The notes below the pieces were generated by a model. The model searched no databases and had not been told where the DNA came from. It saw only the letters and a list, made by a program, of their open reading frames with translations. This document shows, in pieces, positions 8,418-17,260 of a stretch of 64,000 bases of DNA. A program made the translations under genes and the position numbers. This DNA is from an uncultured Altererythrobacter sp. Lineage in GTDB: Bacteria; Pseudomonadota; Alphaproteobacteria; Sphingomonadales; Sphingomonadaceae. Numbering within the stretch: position 1 is the first letter of the stretch; each line of letters opens with the position of its first letter. The stretch lies in the NCBI GenBank assembly GCA_913056125.1, contig CAJXNC010000013.1:1-64000 (forward strand), written 5' to 3'.

Positions 8418-9752
8418 TCAAAGCCCTGCCTTGATAGCCTTGACCGGAGCCGAGAGCGACCAGCTGATCCCCGTCTCCGCATATTCGATCGCTGCGCTTC
8501 CCCCGAAAAAGCGGTGCGGCACGTCGCAGATCAGCTGACTGCCGAACCCCTTGCGGCTCGGTTCGACCACGCTGGGACCGCCGCTTTCGCGCCACGACAT
8601 CTCGAACTCTTCGCGTTCGACATCCCAGGTGATCGCCACCCGGCCCTCCGCTGCAGACAGTGCGCCGTATTTAAGCGAGTTGGTCGCCAGTTCGTGCAGG
8701 GCCATGCCAATGATTTCCGCCGCCCGCGGATTGACCGGCAGGTCCGGCCCCTCGGTGATGATGGTACCCGGCGCGTCGCTGACGAAATCCAGCTGCATTT
8801 CGACCAGTTCCTTCAATGGCACCTCGCGCCATTCGCGCCGCACCAGGATATCCTGGTTCACCGCAAGGCTGCGGACACGGTCCTGGAAACGCTTCAGCAC
8901 GGTCTCGTCGCCATCTATCGAGCGCCCGATCAGAGCCTGCACGGTGGCGAGCATGTTCTTGGAACGATGGTTCACTTCCATCAGCAGCAGGCGGATCTGC
9001 TCGGCCTGTTCGCGCTGCTCCGTGATGTCGGAATTGGTGCCGAACCAGCGGACGATCTCGCCGTCCTCATTGCGGATGGCCTTGGCCCGGCTGAGGAACC
9101 AGCGATATTCGCCGTCCTTCGAGCGCAGCGGGAAAGTGTCCTCCCAGTCCTGGCCCGTATCCCAGCTGTGCTGGATCTTCTGTTTAACCCGCTCGACATG
9201 GTCGGGGTGGTGCACCTTGGTCCAGCCCCAGCCTTCCATCTCTTCCAGCGTGGTGCCGGTGAAGTCATACCAACGCTTGTTGTACCAGAAGATGTGGCCG
9301 TCGGGCCGCGCCATCCACGCAAAAGGCGCGATATTGTCCGCCAGCGTCTGGAACATGTCCTTGGCCTCTCGCAGGACCTCTTCCCGCTCGAGGAACGGCC
9401 TTGCGTCGCGGGCGATCTTGCTCGCCCCGACCACTGTGCCCATCTCGTCGCGCACGGGAGAAACGGTGACCGAGACATCGAGCAACCTGCCCGACTTGTG
9501 CAGCCGCTTGGTCAGGAACTGGCTGACCTTGTCGCCTGCACGAATGCGGGCGAGGATTTCGTCTTCCTCATGCTGGCGATCATCGGGCAGCAGGCGGCGG
9601 ATCGACTGGCCGATCATCTCCTCGGCAGACCAGCCGAACAGTTGCTCTGCAGCCGGGTTCCATGCGATCACCACGCCATTGGCATCTTTGGCGACGATGG
9701 CATCGTCAGAGAATTCCACCAGCGCTTCGTAGAAGTCATAGATCCCGATCAA
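8418..9752 (-). CDS. PAS-PAS sensor histidine kinase of the HWE family
   Basis: 444 residues, no membrane segment. PAS1 spans about 8-118 and PAS2 with its PAC tail about 130-250 (Y-R-W-F-L-S-R-A-K-A-I). The dimerisation/phosphoacceptor segment holds H262 in EVNHRSKNMLATVQ. The ATP-binding domain has H353-E354-L-A-T-N358-S-L-K-Y-G-A-L-S, and the W-x-E of the HWE name is W387-R-E389. Neither PAS domain shows the NCRFLQ cysteine of LOV photoreceptors. HWE kinases in this order often feed the PhyR/NepR general stress response. The start appears to be TTG at 9752, about 9 nt behind AGGGA. No partner regulator is adjacent. Confidence 0.88.
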   Translation of the reverse strand: MIGIYDFYEALVEFSDDAIVAKDANGVVIAWNPAAEQLFGWSAEEMIGQSIRRLLPDDRQHEEDEILARIRAGDKVSQFLTKRLHKSGRLLDVSVTVSPVRDEMGTVVGASKIARDARPFLEREEVLREAKDMFQTLADNIAPFAWMARPDGHIFWYNKRWYDFTGTTLEEMEGWGWTKVHHPDHVERVKQKIQHSWDTGQDWEDTFPLRSKDGEYRWFLSRAKAIRNEDGEIVRWFGTNSDITEQREQAEQIRLLLMEVNHRSKNMLATVQALIGRSIDGDETVLKRFQDRVRSLAVNQDILVRREWREVPLKELVEMQLDFVSDAPGTIITEGPDLPVNPRAAEIIGMALHELATNSLKYGALSAAEGRVAITWDVEREEFEMSWRESGGPSVVEPSRKGFGSQLICDVPHRFFGGSAAIEYAETGISWSLSAPVKAIKAGL

Positions 9753-9802
9753 ACGCTATAAATCCCTGATTTTATTAGATTTTTTAGATATTTAGCGTTT
9801 GA
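9749..9802. repeat. spaced inverted repeat over the kinase start
   Basis: Two 10-bp arms, TCAAACGCTA (9749-9758) and TAGCGTTTGA (9793-9802), form a perfect inverted repeat around a very AT-rich 34-bp centre. The left arm overlaps the start codon of the HWE kinase gene. It could be a two-half-site operator or a long hairpin in the leader. Confidence 0.5.
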
Positions 9803-9822
9803 TACAGCAAAGCCACCGCCAA

Positions 9823-9838
9823 GGCGAATCAATTCGCC
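9823..9838. promoter_or_regulatory. short palindrome, possible operator
   Basis: GGCGAAT-CA-ATTCGCC is a perfect 7-bp dyad lying between the metZ stop (9863) and the kinase start. There is no T run, so it looks more like a protein site than a terminator; this is inference. Confidence 0.35.
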
Positions 9839-9862
9839 AAATCTGTAAGTGTCAGCTGCGCT

Positions 9863-11071
9863 CTACAGCCCGGCCCGGGTCAGCGCCTGGTCGAGGTCCT
9901 CGATCACGTCGAGCGGATCTTCCAGCCCCACATTGATGCGGATCATGCCCTCTTCCACGCCCATCTCGGCGCGGCCCTCGGGACCCATATTGTTGTGCGT
10001 GGTGCTGGCCGGGTGACAGGCAAGCGACTTTGCATCGCCGATATTGTTCGAGATATCGACCAGTTCGAGCGCGTCGAGCACGGCAAAGGCCTTGTCGCGC
10101 CCGCCCTCGACCACGAAGCTGAAGATCGGCCCGCAGGCATCCATCTGGCTCATGGCGAGGTTGTGCTGTTCGAAGCTCGGCAGGCCCGGATGGAGGATCT
10201 TCGCCACCCGCCCCTCGACGAATTTGCCGACCTCGAGCGCATTCTCGCTCTGCTTGTGGGCGCGCAGGTCAAGTGTCTCCAGGCCCTTCATCACCACCCA
10301 GGCGTTGAACGGCGAAAGCACCGGCCCGGTATTGCGCTGGAAGGGCGACAGCGTGCCGTTGATCCATTCGTCGCTGCCGCATATCGCACCGGCAAGCACG
10401 CGGCCCTGCCCGTCCATCAGCTTGGTGGCCGAATAGGCGACCACATCGGCCCCGAACTCCAGCGGGCGCTGCAGCGCGGCGGTGGCAAAGGCGTTGTCGA
10501 CAATCGTGGTGATGCCCTTCGACTTCGCCAGTCCGCAGACGAATTCGAGATCGACCACGTCGAGCGTCGGATTGGCCGGCGTCTCGAAGAAGAAGACCTT
10601 GGTGTTGGGCTGTACCGCGGCTTCCCATGCGGCATTGTCGCGGCCATCGACCACTGTGTGGGTAATGCCGAAGCGGTTGAGCACATTGTTGAGGATCCAG
10701 CGGCACGAGCCGAAGGCCGCGCGGCCCGCCACGACATGGTCGCCGGAAGACAGCATGCACAGCAACGCGCTGGTCATCGCCGCCATGCCCGATGCCTGCG
10801 CCTTGCACGCCTCGGCTCCTTCGAGCATCGCGATCCGCTCTTCCAGCATGGCGACGGTCGGATTCTGGAAGCGCGAATACTGCATGCCCACGGCCTCGCC
10901 CGCGAAGCGGTCCGCCACGGTCTGCGCATCGTCATAGGTATAACCGCTGGTGAGATAGAGCGCCTCGGATGTCTCGCCATGTTCGCTGCGCATGGTGCCC
11001 GCCCGCACGGCGCGGGTTGCGGGACGCCATTTGGCGCTGATCGAACGGTCTGTTCCGGTGTGCTTCTTCAT
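9863..11071 (-). CDS. metZ: O-succinylhomoserine sulfhydrylase
   Basis: 402 residues from the ATG at 11069-11071; the open frame upstream to 11347 is non-homologous. A Cys/Met-metabolism PLP enzyme: M-Q-Y-S-R-F-Q-N-P-T (63-72), ETPANPTL (163-170), V-D-N-A-F-A-T (191-197) and the Schiff-base lysine K217 in YSATKLMDGQGR. The start K-W-R-P-A-T-R-A-V-R-A-G and the D-G-Q-G-R after the lysine favour MetZ, which makes homocysteine from O-succinylhomoserine and sulfide, over MetB or MetC. Cytosolic, methionine pathway. It is head to head with the mannosyltransferase gene 75 bp away. Confidence 0.9.
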   Translation of the reverse strand: MKKHTGTDRSISAKWRPATRAVRAGTMRSEHGETSEALYLTSGYTYDDAQTVADRFAGEAVGMQYSRFQNPTVAMLEERIAMLEGAEACKAQASGMAAMTSALLCMLSSGDHVVAGRAAFGSCRWILNNVLNRFGITHTVVDGRDNAAWEAAVQPNTKVFFFETPANPTLDVVDLEFVCGLAKSKGITTIVDNAFATAALQRPLEFGADVVAYSATKLMDGQGRVLAGAICGSDEWINGTLSPFQRNTGPVLSPFNAWVVMKGLETLDLRAHKQSENALEVGKFVEGRVAKILHPGLPSFEQHNLAMSQMDACGPIFSFVVEGGRDKAFAVLDALELVDISNNIGDAKSLACHPASTTHNNMGPEGRAEMGVEEGMIRINVGLEDPLDVIEDLDQALTRAGL

Positions 11072-11146
11072 GAAGCGAGGCTTTAAGGGCGACGGAGCCT
11101 TTTGCCAATTGCCCTCGCGTGATGCGGCAATTATCGCCTGCCCTGC

Positions 11147-12421
11147 ATGAGCGACGTTCCGCACCATCCCGCCGATCCGGTCCGCTGGCATGCGGCGATG
11201 ACTCTGCTCTTTGCCGTGCTGGCGGCGATCCGCATCACCGTGCCGGACGACACCGTGTTCGACGAGGTGCATTATTTGCCCGCCGCCCGCGAGCTGCTCG
11301 GCTTCACCGTGGCGCTCAACCTCGAGCATCCGCCGCTCGGCAAGCAATTGATTGCGCTGGGCATGATGCTGTTCGGAGACGGGCCGCTGGGCTGGCGGAT
11401 CATGTCGTTACTGTTCGGCGTGCTGGCTTATTTCAGCGCCATGCGGGCCATGTGGTTTGCCTCGCAAAGCCGCGCGGCAAGCGTGCTGGCGGGTGTCTTC
11501 CTGCTGACCGGCTTCCCGCTGCTGGTGCAGAGCCGCATCGCCATCCTCGATATCTTCATGATCGGCTTCACCATGCTCGGCCTGTGGCAATGCGCCGCCG
11601 CCCTACGCGAGAACGAGACCGCGCGCTGGCGCCTCGCCATTGGCGGGGCGGCCCTGGGTGCGGCTATGGCAGCCAAGTGGAACGCGGTTCCGGTAGCCAT
11701 GCTGCCAGGCCTCGCCTTCCTGGTCGCAAGGACATGGCAGGCGAAGTGGCATTTCCTAACCACCAATCGCGGCTGGCCGATCGGCGGGATGAGTTTGTGG
11801 GAGGCAGGCATCTGGCTCGGCATGCTGCCGCTTGCCACCTATGCCCTTAGCTTCTGGCCCTTCCCCTTCTTCGACCTCGTGCCGGGCGGACCATATGACG
11901 CGATGTCGATCCACGCGCACATGCTCGACCTGTTGCAGCGCCCCGTGGGGCCGCATCCCTATGGCAGCCAATGGTGGGAATGGGTGCTGAACCTCAAGGG
12001 GATCTGGTATCTCTACGAGGAGGTCGAGGGCAGCTGGCGCGGCATCTTTCTGCTTGGCAATCCGCTGTCATCGCTTGCCGCCCTGCCCGCTTTGGCCTGG
12101 TGCGGATGGGCCGCGCTGAAACAGGGCCGCCGCGATGCCGGGGCGATGCTCCTGCTCTACCTCGCAAGCCTGCTGCTATGGGTGATCGCGCCCAAGCCCG
12201 TGCAGTTCTACTACCACTATATCCTGCCGCATTGCTTTGCGATGGGCGCGCTGGCGCTGACCGTCGAGCGACTGTGGCAAAGGGGAGAGCGGCTGGTCAG
12301 CTATGCCGTGACTGGCGGTTCGATCGCGCTGTTCGTCTATTTCTATCCCGTTCTCACCGCGGCTGCGCTGGACGGCCAGATGGCCTTCCTTCGCTGGACC
12401 TGGCTGGAAAGCTGGCGCTAG
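11147..12421 (+). CDS. PMT-type (GT39) phospholipid-linked mannosyltransferase
   Basis: 424 residues with about nine to ten hydrophobic segments. Two motifs identify the PMT/GT39 group: F38-D39-E40-V-H-Y in the first periplasmic loop and L59-E-H-P-P-L-G-K66 just after it. Eukaryotic and actinobacterial PMTs move mannose from dolichyl/polyprenyl-phosphate mannose to Ser/Thr of exported proteins; the acceptor in this organism is unknown. A GT2-GtrA gene that could make the lipid-linked donor lies 2 kb away (14254-15426). Inner membrane. Confidence 0.82.
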   Translation: MSDVPHHPADPVRWHAAMTLLFAVLAAIRITVPDDTVFDEVHYLPAARELLGFTVALNLEHPPLGKQLIALGMMLFGDGPLGWRIMSLLFGVLAYFSAMRAMWFASQSRAASVLAGVFLLTGFPLLVQSRIAILDIFMIGFTMLGLWQCAAALRENETARWRLAIGGAALGAAMAAKWNAVPVAMLPGLAFLVARTWQAKWHFLTTNRGWPIGGMSLWEAGIWLGMLPLATYALSFWPFPFFDLVPGGPYDAMSIHAHMLDLLQRPVGPHPYGSQWWEWVLNLKGIWYLYEEVEGSWRGIFLLGNPLSSLAALPALAWCGWAALKQGRRDAGAMLLLYLASLLLWVIAPKPVQFYYHYILPHCFAMGALALTVERLWQRGERLVSYAVTGGSIALFVYFYPVLTAAALDGQMAFLRWTWLESWR

Positions 12422-12466
12422 GCCGGATCAGCGCCACCGGAAGCACGGGCAATTGCCTCGATCTCG

Positions 12467-13705
12467 CTAGTCACCAAATTCAATCCGCCAGATGCGACCG
12501 GTCTTTGAATCGACCACATGGAGCGCACCGTCGGGCGATATGGCAAGACCCGAGGGGCGATGCGCGGAGCCTGCGGGCGAGCGATCCGCTCCGGCAAATC
12601 CGTCTGCAAACACTATCGGCTCGCCAAATGCGCCATCGGCGGTTTGCGGCACGAACCACACGCCATATCCGTTCTGTGGGGTCGGCCCGTTGAAACCGCC
12701 CTGCAAGGCAACGAAGGCTCCTCCCCGGAATTCCCCGGGGAACTGGCCCTTGGTGTCGAACACGATATCGAGCGGGGAGCTGTGCGGCGGCAGCACCGCA
12801 ACGGGCATGGCATAGGAACCACCGGTGACCGGTGCATCAGGCATGCCGCCATATTCCGGCGCGGCGAAGCGCTGCATCGTGCGTCCGTCGAAATGGGTAT
12901 AGGGCCAGCCCATATCCGCACCCAGGCTCAGGCGGTGCATTTCCTCGGCAATGCCGAGCTGGTTGTCTGCTTCCGAATACTGCCCGTCGCCTGCACGGTT
13001 GAGGCCATTGCGGCCCTGCACGACTGTGTAGGCAAATCCATCCGCCGGGTTCCATGCCAGGGCCTGTGCATCGCGCAAACCGATCGTGATGTGATCGCCA
13101 TCTGCAGGGTGTTGCTGTCCGGTGGCTGCGGCATCGTAGCGCCAGAACCCGGCGCGATCCGCCAGTTGCGGACAGGGATTGAGCGGCGTGCCTTCCGGTC
13201 CGGGCCGGTCAACGCAGGTGTTACCGCCGGAACCGACACCCACGATCACGTGTCCCTTATCGTCGAAGGCGATGGGTCGGGCAGAATAGCCGCCGGTCGG
13301 CATGCCGCTGACGATGATTTCAGGCTCACCCTCGGGCACGAGTTCGTCACCCTCGAAGCTGTAGCGATAAAGGGTCGTGGCGGACGATGCGTAGAGATAG
13401 CCGTCATGGAAGCGCAGGCCGGTGCCTGAAACGCTGCCGAAATGTTCGGCGCGATCGAACGTACCGTCCCCATCCTCGTCTCGCAGGGCCAGGATACCAA
13501 CCGGAACGGCATCCTCCCCGCCACCGCGCGCCATGCGGCTGGAAACGTAGAGATCGCCATTTGCATTGAATGCGATATGCCGCGCCGTGCCTTCGCCTTC
13601 ATAGGCGACGCTGACGCGAAATCCCTCGGGAACGGTAATGTCCTGCGCAGCCGCCGGCATCGCCGCCGCCAGCATGCTCACTGAAACAGCGCACCAGGTC
13701 TTCAT
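12467..13705 (-). CDS. exported sorbosone-dehydrogenase-like beta-propeller protein
   Basis: 412 residues. The ATG at 13705 sits 7 nt behind GGGAGAGGAG and is preferred over the TTG at 13711. Signal peptide to AAA|QD (about residue 20). The rest reads as a six-bladed propeller of the PQQ glucose/sorbosone dehydrogenase (GSDH) type: T-A-R-H-I-A-F-N-A-N-G-D-L-Y-V, G-S-G-G-N-T-C, R-D-A-Q-A-L-A-W-N-P, D-M-G-W-P-Y-T-H and P-S-G-L-A-I-S-P-D-G near the end. Members oxidise sugars or related alcohols with PQQ in the periplasm; cofactor and substrate are inferred. It converges on the mannosyltransferase gene. Confidence 0.83.
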   Translation of the reverse strand: MKTWCAVSVSMLAAAMPAAAQDITVPEGFRVSVAYEGEGTARHIAFNANGDLYVSSRMARGGGEDAVPVGILALRDEDGDGTFDRAEHFGSVSGTGLRFHDGYLYASSATTLYRYSFEGDELVPEGEPEIIVSGMPTGGYSARPIAFDDKGHVIVGVGSGGNTCVDRPGPEGTPLNPCPQLADRAGFWRYDAAATGQQHPADGDHITIGLRDAQALAWNPADGFAYTVVQGRNGLNRAGDGQYSEADNQLGIAEEMHRLSLGADMGWPYTHFDGRTMQRFAAPEYGGMPDAPVTGGSYAMPVAVLPPHSSPLDIVFDTKGQFPGEFRGGAFVALQGGFNGPTPQNGYGVWFVPQTADGAFGEPIVFADGFAGADRSPAGSAHRPSGLAISPDGALHVVDSKTGRIWRIEFGD

Positions 13706-13882
13706 TTGCAAACTCCTCTCCCAAGGGCGGTAAACCCAACCACTTGCATGGCCTTGTCACGCCTTTTGGCCGTTCGCAATGACGCAGCCGCAAATATCCT
13801 TGGCGGCGGAAGATATCGCCAAGCGGGAGCGGGGCCCGAGCCGGGATCGTGGCAGTTTCGGGCAGTTTGGCGAGCGACGCAG

Positions 13883-13914
13883 AACGGCCAGCCCCGCGAA
13901 GGACCGGCCGTTCC
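13883..13914. other. hairpin downstream of the PLDc_N gene
   Basis: GAACGGCC (13883-13890) pairs with GGCCGTTC (13907-13914). No T run follows on either strand. It lies between the start of the propeller-protein gene and the end of the small membrane-protein gene and may be a weak terminator for the latter. Confidence 0.4.
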
Positions 13915-13942
13915 GCTCTCCAACTGTGTCAGGCGTCGGCGG

Positions 13943-14128
13943 TTAGACGCGCGCCACTGCCGTGCCGCCTCGCGGACCGGCGAGCAGCCAGACCACGAAA
14001 CCGATTACCGGCAGGATGATGATGCCCAGCGTCCACAATGCCTTGGCGCCGAGCGAAGAGCCGCTGACGAGCACGTTGTAGATCGCGTAAATGTCCAGAA
14101 GGAGGACGAGAATTCCAAGGATTTCCAT
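13943..14128 (-). CDS. small PLDc_N-domain membrane protein
   Basis: 61 residues: helix one (I-L-G-I-L-V-L-L-L-D-I-Y-A-I), a short polar loop with G-A-K-A-L-W-T-L-G, helix two (I-I-I-L-P-V-I-G-F-V-V-W-L-L) and a G-P-R-G-G tail. The W-x-L-x-I-I-x-L-P-x-x-G-x-x-x-W-L pattern is that of PLDc_N, found alone in many short bacterial membrane proteins. AGGAG lies 7 nt before the ATG. The longer frame upstream is a shadow of the GT2-GtrA gene. Function unknown. Confidence 0.8.
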   Translation of the reverse strand: MEILGILVLLLDIYAIYNVLVSGSSLGAKALWTLGIIILPVIGFVVWLLAGPRGGTAVARV

Positions 14129-14253
14129 TACTTGCTCCTGTCTGTTCCGGCGGCGCGATTGCAGCCGCTCATGCCGAACCAACGGGACCAACGCGTGAAT
14201 GGTTCCGAGATTGATTGCCGGAGCCGCCCGGGCAGGACGGAAACGCGCATGGA

Positions 14254-15426
14254 TCAGCGGCGGAAGCGGCCCCAGACGAACTTGCTCGAAAGGGCGTAGT
14301 TCCACACCGATGCCAGCAGCACGCCGACCATAGCGGAGGCGGCCCAGTGAAAGCCATTGGCCTCGAGCATGGTCGCGACGGCGACATTGGCGAAGGCGCC
14401 GACGGAACAGGTCGCGCAGAAGCCTAACCAGCCCCAAAACAGCTCCTTCGGACCGCTCAGCTTCTTGTCGCGATAGGTCAGCAGGTTGTTGAGCCAGAAA
14501 TTGAAGGTCATGGCGACGATTGTCGCTACGGCCTGTCCCAGAGCGAAGCTTGAGCCCAGGATGGCGTAGAGCGTCGCAAGCACCCCCATATGCACCACCA
14601 CACCGAGCCCGCCGACCGTGCCGAACAGGGCGAAGCGCGTGGGCACGAAGCGACCCAGATAGCGTTCGTACAGACCGGCGATGAAATCGAGCGCGACGCC
14701 GTGGTCGAGCTTGCTCTCGCCCGCGAGACGTTCGGCGAATTTCAGGGGGAATTCCTTCACGGTGAGTTGCGGACGCGCAGTGGAAAGAATGTCGAGCATG
14801 ATCTTGAAGCCGATGCCCGACAGGTCGCCCGCCTGCTTGCGTAGTTGGTCGGTGCGGAGCAGGAAATAGCCGCTCATCGCATCGGTCAGTTCGGTCCCGG
14901 TAAGCTTGCGGGCCAGCGCATTGGCGATGCGGCTGCCCTGTTCGCGGCCCTTGCTGGAAAGCCCTTCCGCAGTTCCGCCGACGGCAAAACGGCTGGCATA
15001 GGCAAGCTCCGCCTCGCCCGATTTCACGCATTCGAGCATGTCCTTGAGCAGCGCCGGATCGTGCTGGTGATCGGCGTCCATGACCGCCACGAAAGGTGCC
15101 GCGGTGGCGCACATGCCCTCGATCGCGGCGCTGGCAAGGCCCCGGCGACCGATGCGCTGGATCACGCGGATGCGCGGATCGCTGCGGGCGATGCGGCGCG
15201 CTTCCTCTGCCGTCCCGTCATGCGAATTGTCATCGACGAAGACAGCCTCCCAGCCCGTGGGGCCAAGCGCATCCTCGAGCCGCTGGACCATGGGCGCAAT
15301 ATTGGCCTTTTCGTTCAGCGTCGGCAGAACGATGGCCAGCTCCAGCGGGGCCACGCCCTGATGCGTGGCCAGATAGGCGCCGCTTTCAACAGCCTGCTGC
15401 AGATCACCGTGTTGCGTCATGTCCAT
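14254..15426 (-). CDS. GT2 polyprenyl-phosphate sugar transferase fused to a GtrA domain
   Basis: About 390 residues. The N-terminal GT2 part has A-I-V-L-P-T-L-N-E-K-A-N-I, V-D-D-N-S-H-D-G-T and the metal-binding V-M-D-A-D-H-Q-H-D-P, in the order seen in dolichol-phosphate mannose synthases (DPM1-like). The C-terminal ~120 residues carry four hydrophobic helices with R-F-A-L-F-G-T-V-G-G-L-G and F-N-F-W-L-N-N-L-L-T-Y-R, a GtrA-type domain thought to flip or anchor the lipid-sugar. ATGs at 15450, 15426 and 15420 are possible; 15426 is taken because a CtrA-like half-site overlaps the first. It could supply the donor for the PMT enzyme. Confidence 0.87.
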   Translation of the reverse strand: MDMTQHGDLQQAVESGAYLATHQGVAPLELAIVLPTLNEKANIAPMVQRLEDALGPTGWEAVFVDDNSHDGTAEEARRIARSDPRIRVIQRIGRRGLASAAIEGMCATAAPFVAVMDADHQHDPALLKDMLECVKSGEAELAYASRFAVGGTAEGLSSKGREQGSRIANALARKLTGTELTDAMSGYFLLRTDQLRKQAGDLSGIGFKIMLDILSTARPQLTVKEFPLKFAERLAGESKLDHGVALDFIAGLYERYLGRFVPTRFALFGTVGGLGVVVHMGVLATLYAILGSSFALGQAVATIVAMTFNFWLNNLLTYRDKKLSGPKELFWGWLGFCATCSVGAFANVAVATMLEANGFHWAASAMVGVLLASVWNYALSSKFVWGRFRR

Positions 15427-15449
15427 GCCCCGGGCGATAGGGGGAAACA

Positions 15450-15457
15450 TTAACCAT
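15450..15457 (+). promoter_or_regulatory. CtrA-like half-site TTAACCAT
   Basis: TTAACCAT matches the short CtrA recognition sequence used in several alphaproteobacteria. It is followed by AAGGTTTAC, a partial second half. It lies just upstream of the GT2-GtrA gene (minus strand) and outside any confident CDS. An 8-bp match can arise by chance. Confidence 0.3.
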
Positions 15458-15496
15458 AAGGTTTACGGGTCGAAAATCCCTACGCCCGTCGGAAGC

Positions 15497-16555
15497 TTAC
15501 AGCCGTGCGAGGACCGCGTCACCCACTTCGGCCGTGCCGGAATTTCCGCCAAGATCCGCGCCCTTGACGCCATCCTCCAGCGCCTTCGCTACCGCCGCTT
15601 CGACTCGCGCGGCTTGCTCTTCGAGGCCGAGCGAGTGGCGCAGCAACATGGCAAGGCTGAGGATCATGGCCATCGGATTGGCCTTGCCCGTTCCGGCGAT
15701 ATCGGGAGCGGAGCCGTGGATCGGCTCATACAGGCCTTTCGTGCCATATTCGGTCTGGTCCTCTCCCAAGGAGGCGCTGGCAAGCAAGCCGATCGAGCCG
15801 ACGCACATGCTCGCCTGGTCGGACAGGATGTCACCGAAGAGATTGCCCGTCACCACAACATCGAACTGGCCGGGATTGCGCACCAGCTGCATGGCGGCAT
15901 TATCGACATACATGTGGCTGAGTTCGACCTCGGGATATTCCTTCGCGGTCTCCACCACCACGTCGCGCCAGAGCTGGCTGGTTTCGAGCACGTTTGCCTT
16001 GTCGACGCTGCACAATTTCTTGCCGCGGCCCATGGCGGCGCGGAAGGCGACATGGGCGATGCGGCGCACCTCGTCCTCGGCATAGGACATGAAATCGAAG
16101 CCCTGTCGGCGGCCATCGTCGAGCGTACGGATCGCCTTCTCGCCGAAATAGACGTCGCCATTCAATTCGCGCACGATCAGCAGGTCGATTTCGCGCGCCA
16201 CTTCGGGGCGCAGCGCGGACATGTCCTCGAGGCCGGGGAACATGGTTGCGGGCCTGAGGTTCGCGAACAGTGTCAGCGCCTGGCGCAGGCGGAGAATCGC
16301 CTGTTCGGGCCGCAGGTGACGTTCAAGACTGTCGCAGGAAGGATCGCCCACCGCGCCGAACAGCACGCCATCGGCCCACTTCGCCACTTCGAGCGTTTCG
16401 GGCGGCAGCGGCTGGCCGTGCTTCTTGTAGGCCGTGCCGCCGACATCGGCATGGGCCAGCTCGATCCCGGCAATGTCCAGCGCGTCTAGTACCTTGAGCG
16501 CCTCGGCCATGATTTCCGGGCCGATACCGTCACCGGCGAGGCATGCGATCTTCAT
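15497..16555 (-). CDS. leuB: 3-isopropylmalate dehydrogenase
   Basis: 352 residues, normal length. Family marks: [10 protein letters not shown] at the start, [25 protein letters not shown] (substrate lysine and asparagine), [12 protein letters not shown] (metal-binding aspartates) and [15 protein letters not shown] (NAD-binding). It oxidatively decarboxylates 3-isopropylmalate in leucine synthesis. Its ATG overlaps the recO stop codon (ATGA), so it is probably translated by coupling from the recO message. Confidence 0.96.
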   Translation of the reverse strand: MKIACLAGDGIGPEIMAEALKVLDALDIAGIELAHADVGGTAYKKHGQPLPPETLEVAKWADGVLFGAVGDPSCDSLERHLRPEQAILRLRQALTLFANLRPATMFPGLEDMSALRPEVAREIDLLIVRELNGDVYFGEKAIRTLDDGRRQGFDFMSYAEDEVRRIAHVAFRAAMGRGKKLCSVDKANVLETSQLWRDVVVETAKEYPEVELSHMYVDNAAMQLVRNPGQFDVVVTGNLFGDILSDQASMCVGSIGLLASASLGEDQTEYGTKGLYEPIHGSAPDIAGTGKANPMAMILSLAMLLRHSLGLEEQAARVEAAVAKALEDGVKGADLGGNSGTAEVGDAVLARL

Positions 16556-17151
16556 GTCATTCTTCCAAGCAATTCACGTAATCTGGAGCGCGCCGCCATA
16601 ACGTCTCCGCGCCGGTCGGCAAGCAGGTAGTGGTCCAATGGTGCGGCAAGCGCGTCCATCGCGGCCAGCACTTCCTCGTGCTCGCCAGTGGGCCGCAGCA
16701 CCTCTCCGCCGTAGCCTAGATCGCGCAGCAGCAGCGCCTCGTGCACCACCACCGCGCTGGCCCAGCCGCGCGCCGAAGGCGCCACGCATATCGCGGTGAG
16801 GCAGGCATCGAGCGAGGAATAGAGCGCCGGAAAAGGCTGCCGCTCGGGAAGGGCCGTGGCAGTGAGCGCGCAGGTCCAGGCAATCGCGGCGGCGGGAAGC
16901 GGCTCGGTCAGCACGGGGCCGCGACTTGTCACCAGCTCGGGTTTGGCGAAAGGCAGCTGGCTTTCCGAGCGCGCCGATATCTGGACATCGACAAGGTTGC
17001 CGGGGATCATCACTGGGCGCAGCTGGCGACCTCGCCCACCAGCGACATAGGCGGCGATGACACCATATTCCTCGGTCAGGAAACGCGCGACCACCGCCGT
17101 CTCGCCATGCTGGCGGGCGGCAACAAGGATGGCGGGCGCGCGGATTTGCAT
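16552..17151 (-). CDS. recO: DNA repair protein RecO
   Basis: 199 residues from the ATG at 17149-17151; the frame upstream to 17355 is not family-like. The start [30 protein letters not shown] is the OB-fold of alphaproteobacterial RecO, followed by A-G-G-R-G-R and a helical C-terminal half. RecO anneals ssDNA and loads RecA with RecR in gap repair. First gene of a two-gene unit with leuB, overlapping it by 4 nt. Confidence 0.88.
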   Translation of the reverse strand: MQIRAPAILVAARQHGETAVVARFLTEEYGVIAAYVAGGRGRQLRPVMIPGNLVDVQISARSESQLPFAKPELVTSRGPVLTEPLPAAAIAWTCALTATALPERQPFPALYSSLDACLTAICVAPSARGWASAVVVHEALLLRDLGYGGEVLRPTGEHEEVLAAMDALAAPLDHYLLADRRGDVMAARSRLRELLGRMT

Positions 17152-17199
17152 GCGAGGTTCTCTGGAGGTTCGTGCGCCAGGCCGCAAGCAAGTCCCTGT

Positions 17200-17227
17200 T
17201 TGTGATGGGCACATGCTGGTGTATGAT
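17200..17227 (+). promoter_or_regulatory. candidate sigma70-type promoter
   Basis: TTGTGA (17200-17205), a 16-nt spacer, then TATGAT (17222-17227). It is well placed to drive the exported-protein gene starting at 17261. Confidence 0.5.
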
Positions 17228-17260
17228 GGACAGTGTATCGTTGATTTGGGAGAGGTCGCG

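Noticed and set aside
8418-9752. LOV blue-light receptor kinase, as known from Erythrobacter
   Set aside because: Neither PAS domain has the cysteine-bearing NCRFLQ motif needed for flavin adduct formation.
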